A stretch of 64,000 nucleotides of DNA from assembly GCF_021165955.1 (NCBI RefSeq), contig NZ_CP088952.1:3782001-3846000 (forward strand), in the 5' to 3' direction. Under the pieces are notes generated by a model. It did not search any database and was not told where the DNA came from. It saw only the letters and a program-made list of their open reading frames with translations. This document shows, piece by piece, positions 8,209 to 16,944 of this stretch (position 1 is the stretch's first letter; the number at the start of each line of letters is the position of its first letter). The stretch is from Massilia endophytica (GTDB lineage Bacteria; Pseudomonadota; Gammaproteobacteria; Burkholderiales; Burkholderiaceae_D). The position numbers were made by a program, and so were the translations under genes.

Positions 8209-9174
8209 TCAGCTGTGGCGCTGGCGGAGGGTGCGGGAGATGGCGAGGCAGTGGGAGACTTGCTGGGCGATGGAGTCGGGCACCGGAACGTCGCCGCGCA
8301 GCACCGCGCTGATCCAGGCGGCCGTGGCCGCCGCGCTTTTGTCTTCGGGGAGCGCGGGCAGCGTTTCCACCAGCGTCTGCTTTTCGACCAGCACCGTGCG
8401 CTGGCCTTCGTGGAACCAGTCGATCTTCTGCGCCTTGTTGGCGTTCGCTACCGTCTCGCCTTCCGTGCCGCGCATCAGGAAGGCGTCGCCGCGCTCGTGC
8501 GGCGCCGCCGCCGTGAAATACTCGCCCAGCGTTTCGAGATATTCGGGATGGGTGTAGGACACGAGCCGCAGCGCAGCGCCTGCAAACGGCTGCATGATCT
8601 TGACCAGCGTATGCGTGGAGTTGCGCACGCCCAGCACCTGCCTCAGCGCGAGCATGTAGGCCAGCTTCGGCGCCAGCGCGCCGATGGTGATGAAGCTGGC
8701 CTTGCCTGCACTCAGCGCTGCTTCGGCTTCGGCATGATTCGCCGCGGCCTTCACGCCCAGCTCGGCGAACACTTCGGCCGTCGCCACCCGGCCGGGGTCG
8801 TGCGCCACGCCGTGCACCAGCACAGGCACGCCTTCGCGCGCGAGCAGCAGCGCCAGCAGCGCAGTCAGGTTGGCCATCTTGCGGGCGCCGTTGTAGCTGG
8901 GGATGAGCACCGGCGCATACTCGCCATCCGGCGCGCGCAGCGGGGCGAAAGAGGCTTCGGCGGCGTCGAGGAAACCGGCGAGCTCCTCCACCGATTCGCC
9001 CTTGATGCGCATCGACAGCAGGATGGCGCCCAGCTCCAGGTCGCTCACCCGCCCGTCCAGCATGGCTTCGTACAATGCCCGTGCATCGTCGCGGTTCATG
9101 GCGCGGGCGCCGTGCGCGCCGCGGCCGATCTCCTTGATGAAGGGCGCGGCCTTGAAGGGTTCCTTGGTCGTCAT
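8209..9174 (-). CDS. ybiB: DNA-binding protein YbiB (anthranilate phosphoribosyltransferase-like)
   Basis: The 321-residue protein has the TrpD fold: an N-terminal helical domain (MNRDDARALYEAMLDGRVSDLELGAILLSMRIKGES) and a C-terminal domain with PSYNGARKMANLTALLALLLA and GVRNSTHTLVKIMQPF. Members of the YbiB/TrpD2 subgroup keep the TrpD fold but have lost anthranilate activity and bind nucleic acid. No other tryptophan genes are nearby, which supports YbiB over TrpD. It is transcribed divergently from aroG. Confidence 0.88.
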   Translation of the reverse strand: MTTKEPFKAAPFIKEIGRGAHGARAMNRDDARALYEAMLDGRVSDLELGAILLSMRIKGESVEELAGFLDAAEASFAPLRAPDGEYAPVLIPSYNGARKMANLTALLALLLAREGVPVLVHGVAHDPGRVATAEVFAELGVKAAANHAEAEAALSAGKASFITIGALAPKLAYMLALRQVLGVRNSTHTLVKIMQPFAGAALRLVSYTHPEYLETLGEYFTAAAPHERGDAFLMRGTEGETVANANKAQKIDWFHEGQRTVLVEKQTLVETLPALPEDKSAAATAAWISAVLRGDVPVPDSIAQQVSHCLAISRTLRQRHS

Positions 9175-9239
9175 TCAAACAGCTTACCGCATTTCGCGCT
9201 ACACTATCAGGTCCCCCTAATGAAACAAGCAGCCGCATC

Positions 9240-10298
9240 ATGATTGCCCAAGACCTCGAGAATATTAACGTCACCTCCTTCGCTTCGATGCCGACGCCCG
9301 AAGCGCTGCACGCGAAACTGCCGCTGACGGACAAGGCGTCCGATACCGTGACCAAGGGCCGCGAAGACCTGCGCGCCATCCTGGACCGCAAGGACAAGCG
9401 CCTCTTCGTCGTGGTCGGCCCCTGCTCCATCCACGATCCCGTCGCGGGCCTGGACTATGCACGCCGCCTGAAGGCGCTGCAGGAAGAGGTGAAGGACACC
9501 ATGCTGCTGGTGATGCGCGTGTATTTCGAGAAGCCGCGCACGACCACCGGCTGGAAGGGCTATATCAACGATCCCTTCATGGACGATTCCTTCCGCGTGG
9601 ACGTGGGCATGGAGAAGGCCCGCCAGTTCCTGCTGGACGTGTGCGAACTGGGCCTGCCCACCGCCACCGAGGCCCTGGACCCGATCTCGCCGCAATACCT
9701 GGGCGACCTGATCGCCTGGACCGCCATCGGCGCCCGCACCACGGAATCGCAGACGCACCGCGAAATGTCTTCCGGCCTTTCGACGCCCGTGGGCTTCAAG
9801 AACGGCACGGACGGCGATATCGGCATCGCCATCAACGCCATCCTGTCTGCGGCGAACCCGCACGCCTTCCTGGGCATTAACAGCCAGGGCAACGTGTCCA
9901 TCGTACGCACGCGCGGCAATGCCTACGGCCACGTGGTGCTGCGCGGCGGCGACGGCCGCCCGAACTACGATTCCGTGTCGGTAGCGATTGCCGAACAGTC
10001 GCTGGCCAAGGCCAAGCTGCCCGCCAATATCGTGGTGGACTGCTCGCACGCCAACAGCTACAAGAAGCCCGAGCTGCAGCCCCTCGTGATGACGGACGTG
10101 GTGAACCAGATCGTGCACGGCAACGAGTCGCTGGTGGGCGTGATGATCGAGTCGAACATCGTGGGCGGCAACCAGAAGATCCCGGCCGACCTCTCCGAGC
10201 TGAAATACGGTTGCTCCGTGACCGACGGCTGCATCGACTGGGACACCACGGCGCAGATGCTGCGCCAGGCCCACGCCGAGCTGCTGGACCGTCCCTAA
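9240..10298 (+). CDS. aroG: 3-deoxy-7-phosphoheptulonate synthase, class I
   Basis: This enzyme condenses phosphoenolpyruvate with erythrose 4-phosphate, the first step of the shikimate pathway to aromatic amino acids. The 352-residue protein has the AroF/AroG/AroH signatures VVGPCSIHDPVAGLDYARRL (about 60), YFEKPRTTTGWKGYINDP (about 98), GARTTESQTHREMSSGLSTPVGFKNGTDG (about 168) and VVDCSHANSYKKPELQ (about 264). Which aromatic amino acid inhibits it cannot be told by eye, so the G symbol is by closest habit. A hairpin follows the stop codon. Confidence 0.93.
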   Translation: MIAQDLENINVTSFASMPTPEALHAKLPLTDKASDTVTKGREDLRAILDRKDKRLFVVVGPCSIHDPVAGLDYARRLKALQEEVKDTMLLVMRVYFEKPRTTTGWKGYINDPFMDDSFRVDVGMEKARQFLLDVCELGLPTATEALDPISPQYLGDLIAWTAIGARTTESQTHREMSSGLSTPVGFKNGTDGDIGIAINAILSAANPHAFLGINSQGNVSIVRTRGNAYGHVVLRGGDGRPNYDSVSVAIAEQSLAKAKLPANIVVDCSHANSYKKPELQPLVMTDVVNQIVHGNESLVGVMIESNIVGGNQKIPADLSELKYGCSVTDGCIDWDTTAQMLRQAHAELLDRP

Positions 10299-10310
10299 GC
10301 CCCCTTCCCC

Positions 10311-10331
10311 GCCAGCGGCCCGGCCGCTGGC
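10311..10331 (+). terminator. Hairpin after aroG
   Basis: GCCAGCGGC pairs perfectly with GCCGCTGGC around a 3-nt loop, 13 bases after the aroG stop codon. There is no T-run, so this may be a weak terminator or an mRNA-end stabiliser rather than a full intrinsic terminator. Confidence 0.45.
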
Positions 10332-10396
10332 ACCATGAAGCCGCGTCCGCTTTCCATTACAATGGCGGATTCCCCTTTTGATTTCTGCGGCATTTC

Positions 10397-11422
10397 ATGA
10401 TCGTTCTCGGCGTCGAATCCTCCTGTGACGAAACCGGCCTGGCTCTGTACGACACGGAGCGCGGCCTGCTCTCGCACGCCCTGCATTCGCAGGTGGCCAT
10501 GCATGAGGAATACGGCGGTGTGGTGCCAGAGCTGGCGTCGCGCGACCATATCCGCCGTGCGATCCCGCTGCTCGAACAGGTGCTGGATAAGGCGCAGACG
10601 CGCGCCGCCGATATCGACGCCATCGCCTACACGCAAGGCCCGGGCCTCGCAGGCGCGCTGCTGGTGGGTTCCTCCATTGCCTGCAGCCTTGGCCTCGCGC
10701 TGGAGAAGCCGGTGCTGGGCGTGCACCACCTGGAAGGCCACCTGCTCTCTCCCCTGCTCGCGAGCGATCCGCCCGAATTCCCCTTCGTGGCGCTGCTGGT
10801 CTCGGGCGGCCACACGCAGCTGATGCGCGTGGACGGTGTGGGCCAGTACGAGCTGCTGGGCGAAACCCTCGACGATGCGGCGGGCGAGGCCTTCGACAAG
10901 TCGGCCAAGCTGCTGGGCCTTGGCTATCCGGGCGGCCCGGCCATTTCACGCATGGCGGAATTCGGCGATCCGGAAGCGTACAAGCTGCCGCGCCCCATGC
11001 TGCATTCGAAGGACCTGAACTTCAGCTTCTCCGGCCTGAAGACGGCCGTGCTGACGGTGGTGAAAAACCAGAGCAATGTCTGCGACCAGGACAAGGCCAA
11101 CATCGCGCGCGGCTTCGTGGATGCCATCGTGGATGTGCTGACGGCCAAATGCCTGGCCGCGCTGAAGCAGACCGGCCTGAAACGGCTGGTGATTGCGGGC
11201 GGCGTAGGCGCGAACAGCCAGCTGCGCGCTGCGCTGAATGCGGCGGCCGCGAAGAAGCGCTTCAGGGTCTACTACCCGGAACTGGAGTTTTGTACCGACA
11301 ACGGCGCGATGATCGCCTTTGCGGGCGCGATGCGGCTGCGGATCAATCCGCAGGCGGCGCAGCGCGACTATTCCTTCAATGTCCGCCCGCGCTGGCCGCT
11401 GGACGAATTGCGCACCGTCTGA
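10397..11422 (+). CDS. tsaD: tRNA N6-adenosine threonylcarbamoyltransferase TsaD
   Basis: TsaD transfers the threonylcarbamoyl group to A37 of tRNAs that read ANN codons, working with TsaB and TsaE (tsaE is at 33870). The 341-residue protein shows the family motifs MIVLGVESSCDETGLALYD at the N-terminus, HHLEGHLLSPLL with its iron-binding histidines (about 113-118), VSGGHTQLM (about 136), the GGVGANSQLRAALN segment (about 269) and FCTDNGAMIAFAG with its metal-binding Asp (about 299). It stands alone downstream of aroG on the plus strand. Confidence 0.97.
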   Translation: MIVLGVESSCDETGLALYDTERGLLSHALHSQVAMHEEYGGVVPELASRDHIRRAIPLLEQVLDKAQTRAADIDAIAYTQGPGLAGALLVGSSIACSLGLALEKPVLGVHHLEGHLLSPLLASDPPEFPFVALLVSGGHTQLMRVDGVGQYELLGETLDDAAGEAFDKSAKLLGLGYPGGPAISRMAEFGDPEAYKLPRPMLHSKDLNFSFSGLKTAVLTVVKNQSNVCDQDKANIARGFVDAIVDVLTAKCLAALKQTGLKRLVIAGGVGANSQLRAALNAAAAKKRFRVYYPELEFCTDNGAMIAFAGAMRLRINPQAAQRDYSFNVRPRWPLDELRTV

Positions 11423-11617
11423 TCAGCCCAGCAGCACTGCTGCAAGACCCACCAGCGCCAGCAGGCCGCCGGCGGCGTAGGTGCCCGTACGTACATTCTT
11501 CTTGCGCAAGTCCACACCGCGCGCGGCCATGCGTTCACTGCGCAGCGGCTTGGTGCCCGCTGCCTGCGCTGCACCCGCTTTCTGCTGGGCCATCGCAGTG
11601 TTGCTGCTGTCGTTCAT
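11423..11617 (-). CDS. Small membrane-anchored hypothetical protein
   Basis: The 64-residue protein MNDSSNTAMAQQKAGAAQ... has a basic middle (SERMAARGVDLRKKNVRTGTY) and a single C-terminal hydrophobic helix (AAGGLLALVGLAAVLLG). It looks like a tail-anchored inner-membrane protein with its N-terminus in the cytoplasm. I start at the ATG at 11617 because AGGAG lies seven bases upstream. The longer frame to 11698 has no such site. I recognise no family and cannot propose a function. The gene converges on tsaD. Confidence 0.6.
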   Translation of the reverse strand: MNDSSNTAMAQQKAGAAQAAGTKPLRSERMAARGVDLRKKNVRTGTYAAGGLLALVGLAAVLLG

Positions 11618-11698
11618 GATGAATCTCCTGATTTGTATATACCAGCATAGCAGCAACGAAGGTTTCCTTACCACCCTCTTGAACACGCCTGTGGACAA

Positions 11699-12598
11699 CT
11701 AGGCAAGAGCGGGATCGCCGCGCAGGCGTTCCGCGAGCAGGTCGATGAAGGCCCGCACGCGCGCCGAACCCCGCCGCCCATCGCGGTGAACGATGTTCAC
11801 GGGGACCGCTGGCAGCTCGAATTCCGTTAGCACCGGCACAAGATCTCCGCTCGCCAGCCAGGGCGCGGCCTGATAGGACAGCAAGCGCGTGAGACCCAGT
11901 CCGCGCCGCGTCGCTTCGATGGCCGCGTCGATGCTGCTGACCGTCAGGCGGGGGTGGACGCGGTAGGCGTTTACCCCGTTTTTCTCTATGAAACGCCACT
12001 CCGGCTGCACGCTGGCGCCGGTGTTCACGATCAGCGTGTGGCGCTCCAGTTCGGACGGGCTGGCGGGCTGGCCGTTGGCAGCGATGTAAGCCGGCGCCGC
12101 GCAGATCATGCGCCGCACCTGGCCCACGCGCAGGGCACGCAGGCTGGAGTCCGGGAGTTCGCCGATGCGCACTCCCACGTCCAGCCCTTCCTCAATCAAA
12201 TTGGTCACCCTGTCAACAAAAACGGCAGACACTTCGGTGCCAGGGTAGCGTTGTAAATAGTCCACAATCCCCGGCATCACGTACATGCGGCCGAACAGCA
12301 CAGGCGCCGTCACGGCCAGCAGGCCGCGCGGCGCGGCGTTGATGCCTGCCGCCGCTTCGTCCGCCTCGTCGGCGGCGGCGATGATGCGCCGCGTGTCCTC
12401 CAGATAGCGCTGGCCCGCTTCGGTAAGGCGCACATGCCGCGTGGTGCGCTCCAGCAGGCGCACGCCCAGCTTCTCCTCCAGCGCCGCAATGGCGCGCGTC
12501 ACGGCGGGCGGCGACATGCCGAGGCGGCGCGCTCCCGCCGCAAAGCCGCCTTCCTCGGCCACGGCCACGAAAACGCTCATCAGGTAAAAGCGGTCCAT
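11699..12598 (-). CDS. LysR family transcriptional regulator
   Basis: The 299-residue protein has the N-terminal winged helix-turn-helix of LysR regulators (FVAVAEEGGFAAGARRLGMSPPAVTRAIAALEEKLGVRLLERTTR, about 10-55) and a C-terminal effector-binding domain resembling the CrgA-type periplasmic-binding fold. Its ATG follows the stop codon of the upstream LysR gene directly, and the ribosome-binding GGAGG spans that junction, so the two regulators are probably cotranscribed. Target genes are unknown. Confidence 0.93.
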   Translation of the reverse strand: MDRFYLMSVFVAVAEEGGFAAGARRLGMSPPAVTRAIAALEEKLGVRLLERTTRHVRLTEAGQRYLEDTRRIIAAADEADEAAAGINAAPRGLLAVTAPVLFGRMYVMPGIVDYLQRYPGTEVSAVFVDRVTNLIEEGLDVGVRIGELPDSSLRALRVGQVRRMICAAPAYIAANGQPASPSELERHTLIVNTGASVQPEWRFIEKNGVNAYRVHPRLTVSSIDAAIEATRRGLGLTRLLSYQAAPWLASGDLVPVLTEFELPAVPVNIVHRDGRRGSARVRAFIDLLAERLRGDPALA

Positions 12599-13516
12599 CT
12601 AGTTCCTCCTGCGCGCTGCGGTGAAGGCGCCTTGCGAGGCCGCGATCACGTGGTCGATGAAGTGGCGCACGCGCAGCGGCATGCGGTTGCGCTGCTGGTA
12701 GTACATGTACACGCCCGCGTTGCTGGTGTCGAGCTCCGGCAGCAGGTGCACAAGCCTGCCCTGCGCCACGTCGCCGCCCAGCATGTAGGTGGCCAGCTGG
12801 CCGATTCCCATGCCCGCGCGCACGGCCTCCACCTCCGCTTCGGCGGTGCTGAAGGTGGCCACGCAGGGCACGTCCATGTAGACGGTGCCGCCCTCTCCGC
12901 GCAGCTCCCAGGGTACAAGGCGTCCCGTATTCGGCTGGCGGAAGCCGGTGCAGCGGTGCTGCAGCAGTTCCTGCGCCGTGCGGGGCGCTCCGTGCCGTTC
13001 GATGTAGGACGGCGCGGCGCAGATCTGCAGGGTGATGTCGCCGATGTGGCGCGATACCAGGTTGCGCTCCGGCGGATGTCCGGCGCGGAAGCCGACGTCT
13101 ATCCTGCCCTCGATCAGGTCCTGGAACTGGTCGCTCAGCTGAAGGTCGAAGCTGGCGCCGGGATACTGCTGCTGGAAGCTGCACAGCAGCGGCGCGAGGA
13201 AGTGGGTGCCGAAGCTGGTGGGCGCAGCGATGCGGATCAGGCCATCGACTTCGCGGCGGCTGTTCTGCACCTGGTCGAATGCTTCATCCAGCAGCCGCAG
13301 GCCGGGGTTGGCCAGTTCGAACAGGCGCTGGCCCTCGTCGGTGAGGCTCAGGCTGCGCGTGGTGCGGTGGAAAAGGCGCACACCGAGATGGTCCTCCAGC
13401 TGGCGCACGGCCTTGCTCACCGCCTGCGGCGTGAGCCCCGCCTCCACAGCCGCCTGGCTGAAGCTGCGGGCGCGCACCACGCCGATGAAGAGGGTCATGA
13501 CCCTGGCCTTGTCCAT
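12599..13516 (-). CDS. LysR family transcriptional regulator, divergent to an SDR gene
   Basis: The 305-residue protein has the LysR DNA-binding domain (FIGVVRARSFSQAAVEAGLTPQAVSKAVRQLEDHLGVRLFHRTTR, about 10-55) followed by a CrgA-like effector domain. It is transcribed away from the short-chain dehydrogenase gene at 13626, with 109 bases between. This is the classic arrangement in which a LysR protein controls its divergent neighbour. The next gene downstream, another LysR regulator, follows without a gap. Confidence 0.93.
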   Translation of the reverse strand: MDKARVMTLFIGVVRARSFSQAAVEAGLTPQAVSKAVRQLEDHLGVRLFHRTTRSLSLTDEGQRLFELANPGLRLLDEAFDQVQNSRREVDGLIRIAAPTSFGTHFLAPLLCSFQQQYPGASFDLQLSDQFQDLIEGRIDVGFRAGHPPERNLVSRHIGDITLQICAAPSYIERHGAPRTAQELLQHRCTGFRQPNTGRLVPWELRGEGGTVYMDVPCVATFSTAEAEVEAVRAGMGIGQLATYMLGGDVAQGRLVHLLPELDTSNAGVYMYYQQRNRMPLRVRHFIDHVIAASQGAFTAARRRN

Positions 13517-13533
13517 ATCGATTTACAACCAGA

Positions 13534-13570
13534 AGATGAAAATGAATCATCTTTACATGATCTAGTGTAA
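13534..13570. promoter_or_regulatory. Two inverted repeats between LysR and SDR genes
   Basis: AGATGA-N7-TCATCT (13534-13552) is followed at once by TTACA-N8-TGTAA (13553-13570). LysR proteins bind interrupted dyads of the T-N11-A type in such divergent gaps, so these are candidate operators for the regulator at 12599. This is an inference from position and symmetry only. Confidence 0.45.
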
Positions 13571-13625
13571 CACCGTGCGGATGCCTACACTTTGCTCCAT
13601 CAAACACCTCGAAAGGAAAAGAATC

Positions 13626-14474
13626 ATGAGCAAAGTCTGGATGATCACTGGCGCCTCCCGCGGCTTCGGCCAACTCATCGCCCGCGAGGCCCTGGCCCGT
13701 GGCGACAAGGTGGTGGCCACCGCGCGCAACCCGCAAGCCGTCATCGACGCGCTGGGCGAGCACCAAAACCTGCTGGCCCTTGCGCTGGACGTGGCGAAGG
13801 AAGCCGCATCCATCGTCGCGGCAAGCAAGGCGGTGGAACGCTTCGGCCGCATCGATATCCTGGTCAACAACGCGGGCTTCGGCCTCCTTGGCGCAGTGGA
13901 GGAATCCTCGGCCGAGGAAGTGCGGCGCGTGTTCGAGACCAATGTCTTCGGTGTCCTGAACGTGAGCCGCGCCGTGCTGCCGCAGATGCGCAGCCAGCGC
14001 AGCGGCCATATCATCAACATCTCCTCGGTGGGCGGCTATTCGAGCTATCACGGCTGGGGCGTCTACTGCTCCACCAAGTTCGCCGTGGAGGGCCTGAGCG
14101 AGGCCATGTCGCAGGAACTGGCCTCGCTGGGCGTGCATGTCACGGTGGTGGAGCCGGGCTTCTTCCGCACGGACTTCCTGGATGCGAGCTCGCTGGTCGA
14201 AACGGCCGCCCGCATCGGCGACTATGCGGAGACCGTGGGCGCAATGCGCGAATTCGCCTCGGGCGTCAGCCACAAGCAGCCCGGCGACCCGGCCAAGCTC
14301 GCGAAAGCCATGCTGGTGCTGGCCGACGCGCCCAGGCCGCCGGTGCGCCTGCAGCTGGGCAGCGACACGGTGGCGCGGGTGCGCGAGAAGAACGCCTTTG
14401 TGGAGAAGGAGCTGGGCGAATGGCTGGAGACCGCCCTTTCGACCGACTTCGCTGCGGACAAACTGGCCGCCTAA
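13626..14474 (+). CDS. SDR family NAD(P)-dependent oxidoreductase
   Basis: The 282-residue protein is a classical short-chain dehydrogenase/reductase. It has the cofactor motif ITGASRGFGQ (about 8-17), NNAGFG (about 82), the active-site serine region NISSVGGYSS and the catalytic YCSTK (Tyr and Lys, about 145-149). The GASRGFG form and the early basic residue suggest NADPH. The start at 13626 follows AAAGGA at good distance. The frame could extend to 13575 but without family similarity. The substrate is unknown. It is probably controlled by the divergent LysR protein. Confidence 0.92.
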   Translation: MSKVWMITGASRGFGQLIAREALARGDKVVATARNPQAVIDALGEHQNLLALALDVAKEAASIVAASKAVERFGRIDILVNNAGFGLLGAVEESSAEEVRRVFETNVFGVLNVSRAVLPQMRSQRSGHIINISSVGGYSSYHGWGVYCSTKFAVEGLSEAMSQELASLGVHVTVVEPGFFRTDFLDASSLVETAARIGDYAETVGAMREFASGVSHKQPGDPAKLAKAMLVLADAPRPPVRLQLGSDTVARVREKNAFVEKELGEWLETALSTDFAADKLAA

Positions 14475-15376
14475 GGCAGGGCGGGAAGCTCCTTGCCGCA
14501 GCTGCGGCAGAAGCGTGCGCTGGCTTCATGGTCTTCAGCCAGGCAGCCGGTGCACGTTCGGCGCGGCCGCAGGTGCTGGCCGCGCTGATGCGTGATCTCC
14601 GAGCTGATGATACCGGTCGGCACCGCGAGAATGCCCCAGCCAAGCAGCATCATGATGGAGGCGATGGCGCGGCCGATATCCGTCTTCGGCACCAGGTCGC
14701 CGAAGCCCACCGTCGTCATGGTGCTGATGGCCCAGTACACCGCCGTCGGAATACTGGTGAAGCCGTGGGCCGGGCCTTCCACCAGATACATCACGGTCCC
14801 CAGCAGGAACACGATCAGCATCACCACCGAGAGGAAGACCATGATCTTGCGCCGGCTCGCCATGAGCGCGTGCCCCAGCATGCTGTATTCCTGGATATAG
14901 AGCGTGAGCTTGAGGATGCGGAACATGCGCAGCAGGCGCAGGATGCGCACGTCCAGCAGCACGTGGGCGCCGGGAATGAAGAGCGATACATAGCTCGGCA
15001 GGATGGACAGCAGGTCGATCACGCCGAAGAAGCTGGTCGCATAGCGCAGCGGCCTTTGCACGCACAGGCAGCGCGCCACGTATTCCACCGTGAACAGGAC
15101 GGTGAAGAACCACTCCGCCCCGATCAGCCATTCGCCGTACTCCTTGGCCACCGGCGCCATGCTGGTCAGCACCACGCAGGTCACGCTCAGCAGGATGGCG
15201 ACGATCAGCCCCAGGTCGAAAGCGCGGCCCTTCTTCGTGTCGGATTCAAAAATGATGGCGTAGAGCTGCGCGCGCCAGCCGCCGGAGGGCTTGCCGAAGC
15301 GCTGGTGCGGATCGGAGGATCTGGAGGAAGGTGCAGGCGCGCCCTCGGCGCGCGGCGCGGAATCAGGGGCGTTCAT
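14471..15376 (-). CDS. Voltage-gated-type potassium channel with C-terminal zinc ribbon
   Basis: The 301-residue membrane protein has six predicted transmembrane helices. It has an S4-like arginine-rich segment (DVRILRLLRMFRILKLTLYI, about 142-161), a pore loop with the selectivity filter TTVGFGDL (about 217-224) and a final helix (SIMMLLGWGILAVPTGIISS). This is the ion transporter/Kv-like channel pattern. The cytoplasmic tail ends in a CxxC-N13-CxxC cluster (CTGC...CRSC), a likely zinc ribbon. The gene overlaps the convergent SDR gene by 4 bases. Confidence 0.9.
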   Translation of the reverse strand: MNAPDSAPRAEGAPAPSSRSSDPHQRFGKPSGGWRAQLYAIIFESDTKKGRAFDLGLIVAILLSVTCVVLTSMAPVAKEYGEWLIGAEWFFTVLFTVEYVARCLCVQRPLRYATSFFGVIDLLSILPSYVSLFIPGAHVLLDVRILRLLRMFRILKLTLYIQEYSMLGHALMASRRKIMVFLSVVMLIVFLLGTVMYLVEGPAHGFTSIPTAVYWAISTMTTVGFGDLVPKTDIGRAIASIMMLLGWGILAVPTGIISSEITHQRGQHLRPRRTCTGCLAEDHEASARFCRSCGKELPALP

Positions 15377-15385
15377 GGCAGCCCA

Positions 15386-16618
15386 TCATAGCGCCGGGGC
15401 GAGCAGGTCGGCGCGCGGATAGCCCCATGGGGGCACATGGCCGGGACAGCTCTCATGCTCCCCGCCCGCCACTTCCAGCGTCGTGAAGTTGCCGCGCGGC
15501 GTGGCGGCAAAGCGCATATCGCTGCCCCTGTCGCCGTCCAGCGCGGGCGCTCGTGCAAAGCGCAGCCACGCGTTGACGTGGCAGTCGCGCGCGGCCAGTT
15601 CGCGCAGCATGGGCAGGCTGCCCTGCCATTCGGAATACAGCTGGAGGCGGCCTTCTGCATCGGCAAACCGGGCCGGATCGCGGAAAGCCTGCGGGCATTC
15701 GCGTGCATGCATCCAGGACGGGGCAAGGCTCAGCAGGCCGCGCCGCAGGCGGTAGCTGCCCGCCGCTTCATCGCTCTCCACCGACACGAAGGACCAGCAC
15801 AGGGGCTGGGCCGGGAAGGCCGTCATGGCCACATCCAGCACGCGCGACTGCGGATCCATGGCCTGCAAAGCCTGTTCGATGCGCTGGCGTCCCAGGCGGG
15901 ATGCCGCGCCCTGCACCGCCACGAAGCCCACGCACACCAGCAGTGCCAGCGCCAGGGCGCGCCTGCTTTCCATGTGCAGCAGGCGCAATGCAGCGAGGGC
16001 CGCGCCCAGAACGAGCAGGCCGGCCAGCGAGCCGGGACCGAGATAGCCCTTGCCGCTGAAGTAGACGAGCGTTCCCGCCAGCACCGCCAGCGCCAGCCAG
16101 CGCACGGCGGACCAGCCGATCGTCAGCGCCAGGGGCACGCCGAAGGCCACCCAGAATACGGGCTCGACGATGAAGACCATGTCTCCGTAGAACCAGCCAT
16201 TGTTCAGTGGATAGAAGGGATGCACGCCGTAGGAATTCAGGAAGTCCATCGTCAGGTGCAGGGCGAAGCCTGCGGCGATGGCGACCGCCAGCCCCAGCCG
16301 GGCGTGGCGGCTCTCGCGCAGCAGGGCCCGCGCATTCGGCCACAGCAGCCACAGCAGCGCGAACAGCAGCAGGGCCTGGGGCAGCGCGAAAAGGATGGTA
16401 TGGGTATGGCCCCGGTGGTGCAGCAGATAGCCCAGGGGCGCGGGCAGCAGCCGGGTCAGGAAAAGGTCGAGGTCGGGGAAATTGCTGGCGGCGGCGCAGG
16501 CCGTGAGCAGCAGCCGGTGCCGGGTGCGCTGCCGCGCCGGTTCGGCCTCCGGCGGCAGCGAGCGCTGCACCAGCTCCCCAACGCCGAGGCCGGCGAAGGA
16601 ATGGGTGAGGTTGTCCAC
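15386..16618 (-). CDS. YdjM/DUF457-type membrane-bound metal-dependent hydrolase
   Basis: The 410-residue protein begins MDNLTHSFAGLGVGELVQR and continues with NFPDLDLFL, HHRGHTHTILFALPQALLLF and LTMDFLNSYGVHPFYPLNNGWFYGD. These His/Asp pairs and the hydrophobic helices between them are typical of the YdjM/LexA-regulated inner-membrane hydrolase family (DUF457). Several transmembrane helices fill residues of about 70-250, and the last 150 residues are soluble and less conserved. Cellular function is not established. Only 15 bases separate it from the upstream DUF427 gene. Confidence 0.85.
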   Translation of the reverse strand: MDNLTHSFAGLGVGELVQRSLPPEAEPARQRTRHRLLLTACAAASNFPDLDLFLTRLLPAPLGYLLHHRGHTHTILFALPQALLLFALLWLLWPNARALLRESRHARLGLAVAIAAGFALHLTMDFLNSYGVHPFYPLNNGWFYGDMVFIVEPVFWVAFGVPLALTIGWSAVRWLALAVLAGTLVYFSGKGYLGPGSLAGLLVLGAALAALRLLHMESRRALALALLVCVGFVAVQGAASRLGRQRIEQALQAMDPQSRVLDVAMTAFPAQPLCWSFVSVESDEAAGSYRLRRGLLSLAPSWMHARECPQAFRDPARFADAEGRLQLYSEWQGSLPMLRELAARDCHVNAWLRFARAPALDGDRGSDMRFAATPRGNFTTLEVAGGEHESCPGHVPPWGYPRADLLAPAL

Positions 16619-16633
16619 GCGCCGGGCCGAGCC

Positions 16634-16924
16634 TTAGTGGCTCACCTCGACGCCGTGCCAGAAGGCAATACGGTTGCGGATGGCCTTGGCGGCCTCGCTC
16701 GGCGTGGGATAGTACCAGGCCGCGTTCCTGTTCAGCTGGCCGTCCACTTCCACGTCGTAGTAGCTGGCCACGCCCTTCCACGGGCAGAGGGTGGTGTGGC
16801 TGCTGCTCTTCAGGTATTCCTGCTTGACCCGCTCGCGCGGGAAATAGACATTGTGCTCGACGATCTCGACTTCGTCCGGCGCCGCTTCCGCGATCACAAC
16901 GCCGTTCCAGATTGCAGTAGGCAT
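16634..16924 (-). CDS. DUF427 domain-containing protein
   Basis: The 96-residue protein MPTAIWNGVVIAEAAPDEVEIVEHNVYFP... carries the DUF427 signatures SSHTTLCPWKGVASYYDVEVDG and AAWYYPTPSEAAKAIRNRIAFW. The family is a small beta-barrel fold of unknown biochemical role, common in proteobacteria and actinobacteria. It lies between a sensor-type GGDEF gene and the YdjM-like hydrolase on the same strand. Confidence 0.92.
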   Translation of the reverse strand: MPTAIWNGVVIAEAAPDEVEIVEHNVYFPRERVKQEYLKSSSHTTLCPWKGVASYYDVEVDGQLNRNAAWYYPTPSEAAKAIRNRIAFWHGVEVSH

Positions 16925-16944
16925 TTAAACGTTTCTCTCCATAT

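Noticed and set aside
8209..9174. TrpD (anthranilate phosphoribosyltransferase) call
   Set aside because: The sequence fits the YbiB/TrpD2 subgroup and no tryptophan genes are nearby.
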